DNA from: Pelecanus crispus
Lineage: Eukaryota > Chordata > Aves > Pelecaniformes > Pelecanidae
Reading direction: 5' to 3'
Assembly (NCBI RefSeq): GCF_030463565.1
Contig: NC_134643.1
Coordinates: 76,567,721 to 76,631,720 of the forward strand
DNA length: 64,000 nucleotides
The notes below the pieces were generated by a model. It made no database searches, had not been told where the DNA came from, and saw only the letters and a list, made by a program, of their open reading frames with translations. Shown in pieces: positions 1 to 13,300 of the stretch. A program made the translations under genes and the position numbers. Position 1 is the stretch's first letter. Every line of letters begins with the position of its first letter.

Positions 1-3000
1 AGCTGGTTTGACAACTACAACAGGAAATGGTCTCCCCTATAATTTTGACTTTACTCTTTTTTAAAATGGAGGAAAATCCCACTGTACTTTAGTTAATGAG
101 ACTAATATGACTGTGGCCATAGATACAGTTAAATTGCCTGTATTGTTCCTTTCATTCCTCACTATAATGTCACCACCACCATCACTTACAAAATTTTTCC
201 TAATGCGCAGCTACCTGAAACAGCTGTATAAATAGACATTTTAACTCCTGCAGGGCTAATTCCTCCCTGCTGTAATTCCTTTGCTTACAATGACCTACCT
301 CCAGCAGTGATTTGGCATGAATAATAACTCTGACATTTGTGCCCACAAGTGCTCCATCTACTTACAGAGATGACGTTTCAATTAGAAATTTCTAGCAGGT
401 CAACCAAACAGAAGTACATGAAAGCAGGCAGAGTAAATTATCCATGTTGTTAGATCCAGCTGTTGGAGCTCTCAGTGTGGGACTTAGCTGCATGTATTTT
501 GGTAATGTTAATGGGAATCACACATTTGTCTTCCCTCATATCATTGGCATTGTACTCCCCTATGGCTAGAGCTGAGCAGATCTCAGAATTTTTATTTTCA
601 TGGCATTTTGCAAGCCCTCTCAGCATGTCGCCTGCCACAAGCATCCTCTTGTCCACCTCTGTCTGCTCTCCCTTTTCCTTATACATCTCCTAAACCCTCT
701 GCCAGTTTTATACCCTCTGCCCTTCATATATCACAGCTGCACATAGCAGCTCCAATTGCAATTGGAATCCTACAGTGTTACCCACTGCACACATAATAAA
801 GATACTAAATTTAAAAAGTACCATGTAAGTAGACAAAACACTTATGTGAGAGGCAGAGATTGATGGCAAATCCAGATTTGCTGCTCTTTAATGTAATCTA
901 TCTATCTGATTAAACTAGATCTTCCCCATAGGTATAATTTCCCCCAGGTCTTTCTTCTTTCCCAGATGTTTGTTTCATGTCTGTTTTCATGTTCTTTCTT
1001 CTCTCTGTACACATCCTCTGCCAGTAACACTTTTATCCAGTTGTTGTTCTAATACCTTTTTTTCTTTATTTTCTATACATTTTCCTAATGCCTCCATTAT
1101 CATCATGATGCTTTCTTCAGTTCTATCAGTCAAAATATCCTCCCCCCACCCCTAGTCTTCATTATGGCTCAGTCCTAAGAAAAAGCAGGTAGGCAGATAC
1201 ACATCATACCTTTAAAAACCTTATTCAATGGGGTTAGGGAAATCTGGTGACCTTCCCTTGCTGGAACTCAGTGCTGACACATTCTGGGGAACTGGAGTTT
1301 GGGTGAATTTTCTTCCTGTTGCTCTTTCAGCAGGCTTTTCTTCTTTTTTGCCTGAACACAAAAGCTACAATGATGACAGCTGGGGACAGCAAACTAAGAC
1401 CAAGAAACAGGTTTTGAGTTGGGACTTAATAATTGTGCTGTGTTTTAAGGAGTAAAGGGGCAGTTCCAAAGTCCTCGATTAGTCAAACCAATAATGAAGT
1501 CAAAAGGAAATAAGAGACTAAGACATGGGATGCTCACAGTAAGAGCCACAAAAATTGGCCAACATATATTACCTTTATCCTGTTATGTGAAGGTGAGCCT
1601 TGGCAAAGTGTCTGTTTGTCCAATAATTGGTTTAAAACACGGCTATTGATGCATTCTGATTGCTTCAGTGGTTGTTCTGTTCTTGTCACGTTGGCTTTGC
1701 TTTGGGTATACTAGAGAAAGGGGTGGGAAGATTATGACAGGCAGAGGTTGAAGAGTGAAATAGGTGGAGCTAAGCTGCTGAAAGGGCACTGCAGTCTGCC
1801 TTTCCCCATTCTCAGGCTAAATTTATTTATGGTCTGGACTGAATACTTTTATAAAGTGCATAAAACCTTCATTCATGCACCTCCTGGCATCTTTAAGAGG
1901 TAACTACCCAGGGAATGGAGACTGTTTTATAGTTATTTTTTGCATTTTCTTGGAATACAATCCCTACTAAAATACCCACCTGTTTAAAGACTGCATTTCT
2001 CTCTCTTTTCTCAGTGGAAATTCTTCTGTCAAACTTTGTTAAACAGGCTTCTGAAGGTCGGGAGAGATTTGATCTAGAGACATCGGAAAAGCCAAAGTAC
2101 AGATGCTAAATTCTTAACCAACAAATCTGACTAGAAAACAAAACAAAAATACACCCAGAAGGACTGAATAGCTTAAGGGATTAGTGATGGATTTGCACAT
2201 CCCAATCAGTGGCTCAAACCCAGCACAGGTTAATAACAAAGGGCCTAAATACATGCAGTCTCTTCTCTAGGACCGTTGTTATGAGACTTCACTTAGTGAA
2301 GACACCTGGGCACTAATCCCTTTAAGAGTCCACACATTAGTAATGTTTTCTCATGAAATCCACTGTGTAAATCTCATCTGTGACTTTTTCTGCTGCGACC
2401 TCACTACACCTTAGTTCATCTAATTTAAGCAAGCTCAACTACCCCGTGACAGCATCTCATGCCCTCCGAGCTGTGTGAAATAGCACCAGTGGGATCACGC
2501 AGCCACGGAGAGAATTACAGACACCCACAGACTTCTCTGGCACCAGAGTCGAGCTCCGAAAGGACAAAATGAACAACAAGATCATCAACGGAGAAAAAAA
2601 CTCATGTACCTTCCCACAAGGTTGTGCAGAGATTGATTAGATAATGGATCAAATTCCAAATACCCTCATCTCTTACTGAGTTCAGTGTTTACAAAGCACT
2701 ATAAGTACCATTTGTGCTAAATAGTGCGAGTACATACCTGTCACAGCTGGGGATGTTCTTAAGTAAAGTGATCAGACAGGACTGCTGGAGATGCTAATGG
2801 AGCTGGCTAGATAATTGAAGACATTTTTTTCTGCTAGAAAATATCACCTTATCAAAACCCAAGCAGCCTACAGAAACATTTACTTTCCAGTACAAGTGTC
2901 CTCAGAATGTAAGAGAGTGGTTGATCCACTTAACAAAGAGATCTGGACCATTTTGTATGGAGCTGAAGAAGGGAGTTTGCTTTTTTCAATGTTCATCTGA

Positions 3001-6000
3001 CTGTAATGCCTCTCCCAGCTGTTGGCAAGTGACTGATTGGAGTTTGCATTTTTTTGCAAAGAAAAATTTATAATGGTTCGTGTTTTTGGAAAGGATATTG
3101 AAAAAACACCAGGGTAAAGATTATCTTTTTTTTTTCACTAAATAAATTGTTTTCTCTGCAGCCCCAATTATTACCCAGAACTCAGTTGCTAGATTCATTC
3201 CTGAAAGAACGGTTAGAAGCTTTGAAAGATTTCTACTGGAAATAAGGTCCCCCTCAGCGAATGCTTGGTAGGCCAAACCATGCAATCCTTCATCACTCTC
3301 ATGCATTTCAACAGTAATTCTACAAGGAAGAGGATTGCAGAAAACGGTGTCATGAAGAAGTTTCAAGCTGACTCAGTTGCATGTCTTGGGCTGTTTTGAA
3401 CTCTTTCTGATGGTTTTCAACATAGTATATGTTATTCTGTGGGAAGAGAACTAAGCCCATTTGGGCTGAATACCCAAGGGACTGGACCATCTGAGTCAGC
3501 TAATTATATGAGATGGTCTCCAAATAAAGGAAGAACAGATCTGTATTTGCATTGGACCAGATGAATACATGAGGGCCTTTCTTTTGATTTCAATAGGCTT
3601 TGGAAGATGCCTCTGCTTTGGAAATTTGCCTAGTACAGCTGATAAGTTGGCTTTTCAAAAAGGTTTTATTGTATTTCAGAGAAGCAAGAAAACAAACAAA
3701 GCCCCCTGAAAACAAATAAACAAACAAATATAAATTAATAGCAGAATAACTTTCCAGAGCAAGGAATCTGGATTTCTGGGTCTGAAAGGCACTGTGGTGC
3801 CTTTTGTTCTCTTATGCCAGAAGTAGCAACTCAGATATTTATATTTTTACTTTCCAGGATTTAACATTTTCTTCTTTATTTTTTTCTTTTCCAAATATAC
3901 CCACTTACTTGAATATGAAACATTTTTCTCTTAGCCCCCTGTAAAAGCCAACTAGGGCAATTATCCTAAGCTTGAATTGATGTGTGATGTTTCACTTGTA
4001 AGGAGACTAATCTAAGCCTGCCAGACTCTGCATCTAGAAGCATTTATAGCTGTCAAATCCAATGAAAGTCAAGTGATTGATCTTCTAGGTAGCAGCTGCA
4101 GCATCCTCCAGAAACTAATTTAATATGAGATCTGTGGCAAATCCATAGAAATAATGTGGCTTAGATGTTCATTTTACTTCCCATTTTTTCTTCGGTTTGC
4201 TTAAACACAATGGGCCAAGAGAGGGTAATAAGGTTGTAGAAGCAGCCGTGAGAGGACAGTTTGTCCCAACAGGTGTAACACTATTCAGAAAGAGCTGGAA
4301 TGGATTGGTCATTCAGAGAACCTGATCTATTTTGAGGATTTTGTCCCCACTACCCCTAAGTTGCAAATATGTTCCTGACAGGTTTTTGGCTGTTTGTCTC
4401 ATGCATAACAGATGCTACAAACAATTGTATTGTTAGTAGATTGTGGATTCAGTGCTCCTGTAACTCCTGAAGAGATCACTAGTAAAAATATCTTGTTATT
4501 TGTTTTGTCGTGTGCCTGCTCTCAGTTTTGGTTTATTAATATACCCAATATAGCAAATCATCTGTCAGGTTGCAGATGCGTTTAACTTTCCTGTGATTTG
4601 GTCTAACCTGCCTCCTGCACATGCCAGAGTGTAGGTGACACACTATAAATAATCAGCCCAGACCACAGGACTTACCTTCTATGAGGCACAGGTCCTAAAA
4701 ATATCTTGTTCTTTTCAAGCACAAAATCATCCTGCTTGTGACCTTATATCACAGTGGAGCATCATTTATATTATCAGTGTATGACAAGAAGACAATTTAA
4801 AGATCAATTCTAAGTCTTTAAAATCCTTAATTCTCTTGAAATTTGCTTGCATATTAATGGCTTGTAGAGTAAAGCTAATGAGCCAAAGATGGTGTCATTT
4901 AAATTAGGATTTTCTCCAGTATAACTCTGCTGTTTTGAAAAATGAGGCAAAGTATTTGTCAATGTTTCTTATTCTCCTGGGTTTTTAAAATGGTCCCCAA
5001 ATCTAAGACATTCATCATTTTCTTATTTGCTGCATAGTTAACTCTACACATTTGGGGCAGTACCAATACAGTGACATTCAAAAAGAGTGAAACTGTCTGG
5101 ATATGTCTATGCAAAATGCCCACATACCAATACACTGTCCTGCATATGTGCAGGAAGACTTTTTAAGATGGTTTCTAGAAGTCTTTTCCAAAGGGTTTTC
5201 CATGTGATTTGAATAGTCCAAAGGGCTATGTTTTGTTAAACTACATCTAAACTACACTTGAACAACTTTAGCCTGTGCGGGATAAAGGTAAAAAACAAAA
5301 AAAGGGAGCCACAAGCTGCCTCTGTCAGTATTGTTCGAGAGGGTAAGAAATGCTGTCAGGTGCAGATGCCTTCAACTATGCAACACTTGAAATATATTTT
5401 TAAGAATAAAAATTGTACCAGTGAACTTCTACTGGCAAAGGGTTCAGGAGGAGAGTAGCTGGGGATTACGAGGACTGCAGCTAACCAGAGATTGAGAGTA
5501 GAAGAAGCATGGGTAAGGTTGATGTGGACATGACAGTGAGGGGAAAGATACTGGTAGATCTGAAGGGGGGGATCCTGCATGAGCTGGTAGGGCGGGTCTC
5601 AGGTGGGAGAAAGTGACTAGAAGCATCTCTCCAAGGTAGGGGCATGGCTGAACCATTCTCCTCCCTTCCTCCGCTGATCAGCAATCTGGAGGTCTGCTGG
5701 CTAGAAAGTGGACAGACTGATCCACTTCCATTGCCCACCATGTGCTGGTGTCTAGAGAAGCCCACAGCCTGTGTGCGGGAAATTGGCCTGCAGTCTGGGG
5801 GAGACCTGTACCTACTCTGAACCTGCTCATATATAAATAAGCTGGGAGACTTAGCCTTGGGGACTCGGGCACCCCTCCAAGAGCTCCAGGCAGGTTATAA
5901 CTGCCTTGTACATCTTTGGGTCTTGCACCTCTCACTACCTCCCTCACATGAGAATGAGTATGGGGTCTTTTACCTTTCAGAGGTGTTGAGTGAAGGGGGA

Positions 6001-7182
6001 GAGAGAGTCAGTGGAAGATGAGATGTAGCAGGGCCTGATTTGATGTCTTCTAACAAACTGCTGGTTGTGATGTGCCTACACAGCAGCAAGAGCTATCAGT
6101 CAGCAAAGATCAGCTCTTTTTTTTTATGTCTTTACTGCTAGTACTAATAGCTCAATAGCACATAACGTCGAGGGAGTGGTGGAAGTGCTGGAAGGGGGAG
6201 GAGGAGGACGAGGAGTGCATGTTGAGGGGACATTACTGTAGAACAAGAGACAAATGCCAGTTTCCCCCAGTTAGCTACCACGCTTCCCGCTGATACGCCT
6301 GTCAAGAGTGTTGACCAAGGCTATACCTGTGCAGTTACATACAGCTAGACCTGAGCTCGGCCTGACACTGCCGTAGCCTGCACCAGCGCAGAGCAGCCCT
6401 GATTGAGAAGCACATTCATGGCAGAGCTCGGGTCCCTTTGCACAGAACCGATCCTCCTCTTTCCCTGAGAGCGGATAAGGCTTGAGGGAAGAGGCCCTGC
6501 GATCCCCCTCAATGTGTGCCAGGGGGCTTGGGGCAAGCCAGTTTGCTGCTCCTTGTGCTGCTCCACACCCAATACTAGGACTGAGATGCAAAGCTCAGGT
6601 ATATCAACATACTATAAGAGAGCTGCCAGCATCAGGTAGTCAGAAGGAATCTTGTCAGCCAGCTAAAAGGTCACCTTCAGGCCACAGGGAGACCCTCATT
6701 TGCTCAACTTCAGAAGACAAACACATGTTTATGAATTTTAGACTAGATTTGGTATTTATATTATTTTGTATTTATATTATTATCTAAAACCAGGTTCTTC
6801 ACATTCCAGAGCTCAAAACTGAGCGATTAGGAACTGCATTCAAGCCCTAATGTTTGACACACCTTAATTTATACATTTATAAAAGAAGGAATGCCTATTA
6901 CTCTTTTTGTTGCTGGAGAGTAGAAATATGCCTTAATGGAAGAACCAGCCTCTGTTCACTAAGCAAATAAATAAATACCACAAATCTAATTTAGTGGTTA
7001 TTTAGAAATGAACTAAAATCAATCAAAATGTTATCTACTCATTTAAAACTAACTAATGGCACAATGCCCAGCACAAAAAGTACACCTCTAGACATATGTC
7101 TCAAAAATTAAAAAGCATTAATTCTGCATTAAGGTGCATGATATTGGCTGGCTGCATTGTTTTTCTGCTGTACTTCTCTTTC
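1..7182. other. intergenic, no confident gene
   Basis: AT-rich DNA without a recognisable gene or repeat family. Every long open frame here lacks homology I can recognise. One short stretch at 2015-2109 (+) looks like a terminal coding exon: it follows a strong polypyrimidine-AG acceptor and is open for about 30 codons to a TAA. It is discussed as a finding because the parent gene is not identified. A purine-rich patch at 6180-6220 and (AAAC)-like runs near 3690-3730 are low-complexity sequence. Confidence 0.5.
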
Positions 7183-7187
7183 ACATT

Positions 7188-7581
7188 TGTCCTGGTTTTG
7201 GCTGCAATAGAGTTAATTTTCTTCCTAGTAGCTGACACAGTTCTGTGTTTTGGATTTAGTATGAGAATAATGCTGATAACACACTGATGTTTTAGTTGTT
7301 GCTAAGTAGTACTTACACCAGTCAAGGACTTTTCAGCTTCCCAAGCTCTGCCAGGTGCACAAGAAACTGGGAGGGGGCACAGCCAAGACAGTTGATCCAA
7401 AGTGGCCAAAGGGCTATTCCATACCATATGACATCACGCTCAGTATATAAACTGGGGGGAGTTGGCCAGGGGGCAGCGATTGCTGCTCGGGGAGTGGCTG
7501 GGCATCGGTCAGCGGGTGGTGAGCAATTGCATCACTTGTTTTTCCTGGGTTTTGTTTGTCTCTCTCCCATTGTTCTCCTTT

Positions 7582-7617
<36 letters not shown>

Positions 7618-7763
7618 GTCAATTATCAAACTGTTCTTATCTCAACCCATGAGTTTTCTTACTTTTGCCCTCCCGATTCTCTCCCCCATCCCACTGGGGT
7701 GGGGGGGAGGGTGAGCGAGTGGCTGTGTGGTGCTTGGTTGCCAAGTGGGGCTAAACCACAACA
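7188..7763 (+). mobile_element. solo LTR of an endogenous retrovirus (ERVL/ERVK-like)
   Basis: A 576-bp block that begins TGTCCTGG and ends CCACAACA, so it has the TG...CA ends of an LTR. It is flanked by a perfect 5-bp duplication, ACATT, at 7183-7187 and 7764-7768. Inside are a TATA box (TATATAA, 7444-7450), a GC-rich stretch downstream of it, an (ATT)n run at about 7582-7614 and a pyrimidine/GC-rich end. No gag, pol or env sequence adjoins it, so it is a solo LTR left after recombination between two LTRs. The sequence resembles an LTR family I know to be abundant in bird genomes, but the family name cannot be fixed without a library search. The open frames across it (7296-7845) are chance. 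Confidence 0.85.
7582..7614. repeat. (ATT)n microsatellite inside the LTR
   Basis: About ten uninterrupted ATT units, lying in the 3' half of the solo LTR. The run probably belongs to the LTR family and has expanded locally. Confidence 0.9.
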
Positions 7764-7768
7764 ACATT

Positions 7769-9764
7769 TCATCAGAAGAGCAGCAAAGTCATTGAAAAAT
7801 AGCTTGAAGATTTTAATATATCTTCATCAAATGAGAGTGATGTAGTCGCTGCTTATTGTGCTGCCTGACAATGAGGGCAGACCTCTGATGCTAAATCTTT
7901 CACTGTCAGCAGGATAAATCATTTTACAAGTGTAAAGAAAAGAAATAGACCAACTAAATATGTAAGATGTTTGCACAAATAATAAATATTCATTTGAAGA
8001 TCTCTCTGATTTTAAGAATAAAAGAAAATCCAGATTACATTTACATATAACCATTTTATATATTCATATATTAATTTCCACATGCTAAAGCCATATCTCC
8101 CATACATGTGTGTGACTTCGCATACACATTTAAAGAAACCATGCACGTAACTATTTCATTGTATATTCAGCAATCAAGAACTGTTGCAAAGTGAAATTCT
8201 TGCAGCTGGTAACACTGAATATTTTTATTTCCATCCTCCAAAAAAATTCTTTTCCCATCAGTCAGACCTACTAATGAAAAACACAGTTTCTGCCATCCAT
8301 GCACAAACAAACTGCTCCCAATAAACTATTTCCTATTTTCTGAATACAAAACACAGTACTGAGCCTAGAGTTACATTCATGCGAGAAAGGAAGAAACATT
8401 TTATAATTAAGTATATGGATTTGAGGCAAAATGCTGGATACACTTGAAACTTTGAAGAAATATGAGTCTGTATTTTGATATTTATATTTGCTATCTGTAT
8501 TTTAAGGATAATTTTAGGAATTTGACTGCAATTTAATGTGCAGGAATAAACCACATATTCTTTCTCTTCCATTAACTTTTCTTTTTCTTTCTCAGCTAGC
8601 TACTTTTTCTTCTTTTTGTATAATAATAACAGGATGGTACAAGTATAAGAAATAATGATCTGAAAATGCAGGAAATTGAGGGCAATTTTGTGAAAAGCAG
8701 CTGGAATTCTAGATCTGTAATGCTGGCACTAAATGCTGGCACTAATTTGCTCGATTTTGCATTTAACCTGTCGGTCTTCAGAAGCATTTGCTTTTCTTCA
8801 GAGAAAAATAAAATAGCTCATGAAGTTATTACCAAGATGACAGCATGAGAGAATTTTGAAAGTTTGTTGATCAAAGTGCATCTGAAGAAATCATGCACTC
8901 AGTCAGTTAATAAAGATGCTGCTGTTATGAATCGAAGTTATTGAAGATGGCTAGCCCTGATGCAGTGTGGAAACTAGTGAGTCAACAAGTAGAATAAAAA
9001 AAAAAGAACTAATAGATCACCCCACATTACAGCTTAATCACAGACTCTACTATATCTTATGCCAAGGTAACTTTGAAAACAGAGAGCCAGCCAATGTAAG
9101 ATATTAAGCCTAGGGACTTGGATGACATTTAGGAGGTCTCACTGTGGATCCACGAATTTAAAAATTGATGTGGATGTTGTCCCAGTAGTCTTTAAAGGCT
9201 CTCAGCCTAGTTAGTGTGGATTGGATTCTGATTTCTTAATCATGTAAGGCAAGGATAACTATTTCAGCTAAGTTACACCATGATTTTTGTGATGTGGTTA
9301 CATATAATATATGATTCCTCAATTATATTCTAAAAGTTACAAAGATCTTGGAGGCCTTACCCAACATTTTTAGGACAGAAAATGACCATTCATTAGTAGT
9401 GATGGGGAAGACACCTCCACTCTGCATCAGTTAACTTTTGGGATAAATTGCAGAAAGAGGTAGCTGCTAGTGAAGACAAAAACTGACCTAGGTAGAACAC
9501 TAGTTGGATTTGAGGTGACTGTTCTTTTATTGCTTATTTAGGTGAAAATTTCACATTTAAGATCCAACTCAGAAAGATATGATCTTGCACTGGCAGGTAT
9601 CCCATCTATATCTTACCTCCATTTATTTTACTGAAGTTTTACATTATTGGGTCCACAGAACACTATATATATCAAGACAACATTCATCACATTAAAATAT
9701 CTGCTTCAAATTTGTGCAAATGAGGACTGTGTTTCAACAGTGGCCCTATTGTTCAATTCTGAAA
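7769..9764. other. intergenic, nothing recognised
   Basis: AT-rich DNA with only short open frames, none with protein-like conservation that I recognise, and no repeat family identified. There is a short A-run at about 8996-9005. Confidence 0.5.
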
Positions 9765-10392
9765 TAGAGAACCACAGAGCAATTCAGATAGGAAGGAAAT
9801 TCAGGAGAGCATCTATTCCCACCCCTGCTCAAGCAACAAAAGTGCCAAGTTAGATCGGTTTGCTCAGGGCCTTGTCCACTCTAGTGCTGAATCATTTCAA
9901 GGATGGAGATTTCACAAACTCTCTGGGCAACCTATTCCAATGTTTGACCACTCCCAGTTTTCCTAATATCTAACTGGAATCTCCCTTGTTGCGGTTTGTA
10001 TTTATTGCCACACATCCTGTTGCTGTGCACTTCTTGAGAAGAGTTTGATTCCACCTTCTCTCCAAGCATCCAGTAGGTAGTTGTAGACAGCATTAAGGAC
10101 TGTCTTTGACCTTCTCCAGGCTGAGCAGACCCAGCTCTCTCAGCCTCTCCTTGTACATCGTGTGCTCCAGCCCCCAGCTTGCTGGCCCTCTGCTGGACAT
10201 AGCCCAGTTTGCCAATACCTCTCTTGTACCGGGGGTTTCAAAACTGGACATGGTACTCCAATGTGACCTCAGAAGTGTTCCACAGAGAGCAATAATCACT
10301 TTCCTTAGCCTTCTGGCTACACTCGTTCTTATGCAGCCCCGTATGCAGTCCATCACTGCAAGGGTGCACTGCTGACTCATATTCATACCTGA
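9765..10392 (-). mobile_element. CR1 LINE, old 5'-truncated copy
   Basis: On the minus strand this is the end of CR1 ORF2 plus the 3' UTR. The frame at 10093-10461 retains the CR1-typical core [13 protein letters not shown] near its end, and upstream the SQQC...ARRLRKVI... region. The low-coordinate end (AGAGAACCACAGAGC) is a decayed version of the CR1 3' tail. Many substitutions and small indels show that it is an old insertion, much more diverged than the copies at 58-63 kb. The upper limit is approximate, where recognisable CR1 sequence fades. Confidence 0.85.
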
Positions 10393-13300
10393 ATAAAGAC
10401 CATATCCAGGCTTGTCTTCAGCAGTACGTTCAAGAGTAGTTAATCTGTGTATGTTTTGCACAGATCTATGTTCACCCCACCAGCACTACAAATCAGCTGG
10501 ATAGAAAACAGCTTTCTTTGCAAGCCCTGTATCTTCAGCAATGTGACTGTACTAGCCTGAGCACAATGCCTTTGAGAGCTTGTTTGGATTGTCCTGGTGA
10601 CATGTAGAGTAGATCTGTGTGACTCCTAATGAAGGGCTGTGCATAGACCTCCAACGTAAAGGGAAGAGACTCCATACCCTGTAAACAGATAAGAAGCTGA
10701 AATATAAATGATTTTTCTTCTCTCTTAAGGGAAAAAGTTGCAGCAACTTGAATGCACAGAACAGCTACAGCAATTGGTGTTTACATGTACGTGTATATTC
10801 TATAAATATAGATTAATAAATGGAAGCAGAATCTAATAACTAGACAAAAGTGGTTAATTGATTTGATTCAGCCAATATACCTACCCAATTTTGAACATCT
10901 GTTAGAAAACAAGGGCTGTTAAACCTGCAGATTACAACCATGGTCATGTCAACTCAGAGAGGAAACTAGACTCGCCAAGAATCAGCTTGCTTTCCAGTTT
11001 CATGAACTTTGGGGCAGTCCTAGCACAGACAGTAAGCAACTCAGGAGCACAGGCAGACTGATGCAAGTCCCGTTTTGTGCACTGTATTGGCCCAGCGGGA
11101 TCCTGATCACACATGGGATATCTGAACACAAAAGGGATTTAGCCCCTGGACCTGGGCAATTGGCAGCCCACTCCCCATAGCATTCTGCTGCCCACGTCTG
11201 CAAGTATTCCCCCACTTTGTCTCTGCTTTGTGCAAGCATAGAATAGAAATAAAACCCCAAAGAGACTGGAACGCATTCAGTCTTCTTCACTGTATGTTGC
11301 AAGTCTTGGTTTTAATAGTTGCTCTTAGGGTGATGGTATTTATGGAAAATTCAGGTAAGCCGAACATTTTTAAGCCATTTATAATTCAGCACCTCCCAGA
11401 AAGGTGGCAGAAAAAACAATTCAGAGTGATTCGTGATTATTTACATTTGGAAAAATTCCTTTTCTAAGTTAGCAGTAACACACAGGTATAACAGCAACAG
11501 TGATTATCTACCAGAAAAGGAATGGCTGAAATGACTTCTCTGTTGTTTGGAATGGAGACTTCAAACAAGACTAGATGGAAAATACACCTGTATGCAACAG
11601 ATTGTTGAGATCTGACCAGGTACAACTGGATGAAATGGTATGGTGTGTTAGACTTGTGGTTAGACTACAGGATCTATGGAACTGTTTGTACCTTTAAGTC
11701 TGGAAAACAAAATGATATCTCACATGATGGGAGGAAAGAATTATGAGTTGTGCTGCATGTCAGGAAAAGGTCTGGGCAGCTGTAAAACATCTGTTTAGAA
11801 AGTGTCCTTTACAACCTTTACAAGACAAAAAGGTGGTTTTTTTCCCTCCGGCCAGTAAGACTAAAACACTGCGTGGCATAGAATGACCGATTTGTTCCTC
11901 CCTTGTTAGGAACCATGTCCTGACTTTGCCAGAGAGGATGAGCATGCAGTAGAAATTCTCTACTTACAGAAAAAAGTACAAAATCTTTCCTGTATAAAAC
12001 GTTTATGCTTTGATAGTTCATATAACACATGAACACATAAAAAATCCTCATAAGAACAGACAGTAAATATAAATTTTGCAGAATATTACACAGCCACTGC
12101 AGAACACAAAAGCAGAGAATCAGCATTAAACATGTTTCACTTATCCAGTCTGGGTCTGTCCTGCATTTCAATTTCTGTTCCTACTACAAATGACAGAAAG
12201 ATGTCATAAATAGCAGTCAAGTAACTTCTGCTTGGACTTTGGAATTAATTTGTCTGGCCAGGAGTGACTAACAATTCTGGAAACTGCTGGGCTGTCCTGG
12301 CTGTGGCTGGGAAGGAGATAACTTTCTTCATTGTGCTGTATTTCCTCCCTACCACCTTCTGATTTTCCTGTAGCATATTAGAGCTCAGGTCTAATAATTT
12401 GTGACTGAGGGACCTTAAGGGACCTTAAAATAAACCAGGACCAAGGTAGTGCAGCTCCGCTGCGTAGGAAGGCAGAGGTGGAGGGGCCATCCCAACTGGG
12501 GGGCTGTGGGGCTCAGCTCGCTGCTATGGGGAGGAGTCTGAAGGTGTGGAAGGGTGGGACTGAAGAGTGTGTTTGTAACTCAGGGTGGTGGGTGCTGCTG
12601 ACCAAATCTCTCTTGGGCATGAGGAAACAACCCCACCCCTCCACCATGTCAAAAGATAACAAGTCCTTGATAACCTGACACGCCATATTTGTATTTAGCA
12701 CAGACTCCTCTCGGCTACTATGGAGGTGCCCTTTCTTAAGAACAAGGTGTTTCTGCTGACCTTTCCTCTGCAGATAGGAGCCATGCTGCAACATGAGGTC
12801 TGTACTGCTGATACGGGTCCTGCAGCCAAGCCACTGTCAGGTCTCCATGTTGATGTCCTGAATGGTACCGCCCAACTGATAGGGTGCAGACCTAGAGCCC
12901 ACAGGTCAGGTTCCTTAGGTCAGGGAGAGGTAACGCCGAGGTTGACGCTGGTTGATTGCTGCTTTACTTCCTCCTGGGAGAAGAGAGGTGCTTGCAGAGC
13001 TGTCATAGTGGGCTGGCTGGAGTGATAGCAAAACCAGAGGTGCATGCTCCTGGCCACCAGACATGCTGCAACACCATAGTTGGCCCTTGGCTGTCACGAG
13101 GACGTGGGCAAATGAGACATGGTGCAATGGGGCTGTCAGCTGCCCTGCATGAGGCTCTCTGCAGCTGTGTGTGCAGCTCAGGGACCTGGAGGCCTCTGGT
13201 CCCTCATGGCCGTGGTTGGCTCCCCTCTGGCATTTGCATGAGCCCGAGGTTTTCAGTCAGTTCCCTCAAAAGCAAACTGCATTGTCTCTTACTTCAGGGT

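Noticed and set aside
7296-7845. 118- and 127-codon frames
   Set aside because: They cross the non-coding solo LTR, and one includes a run of isoleucine or leucine from the ATT microsatellite.
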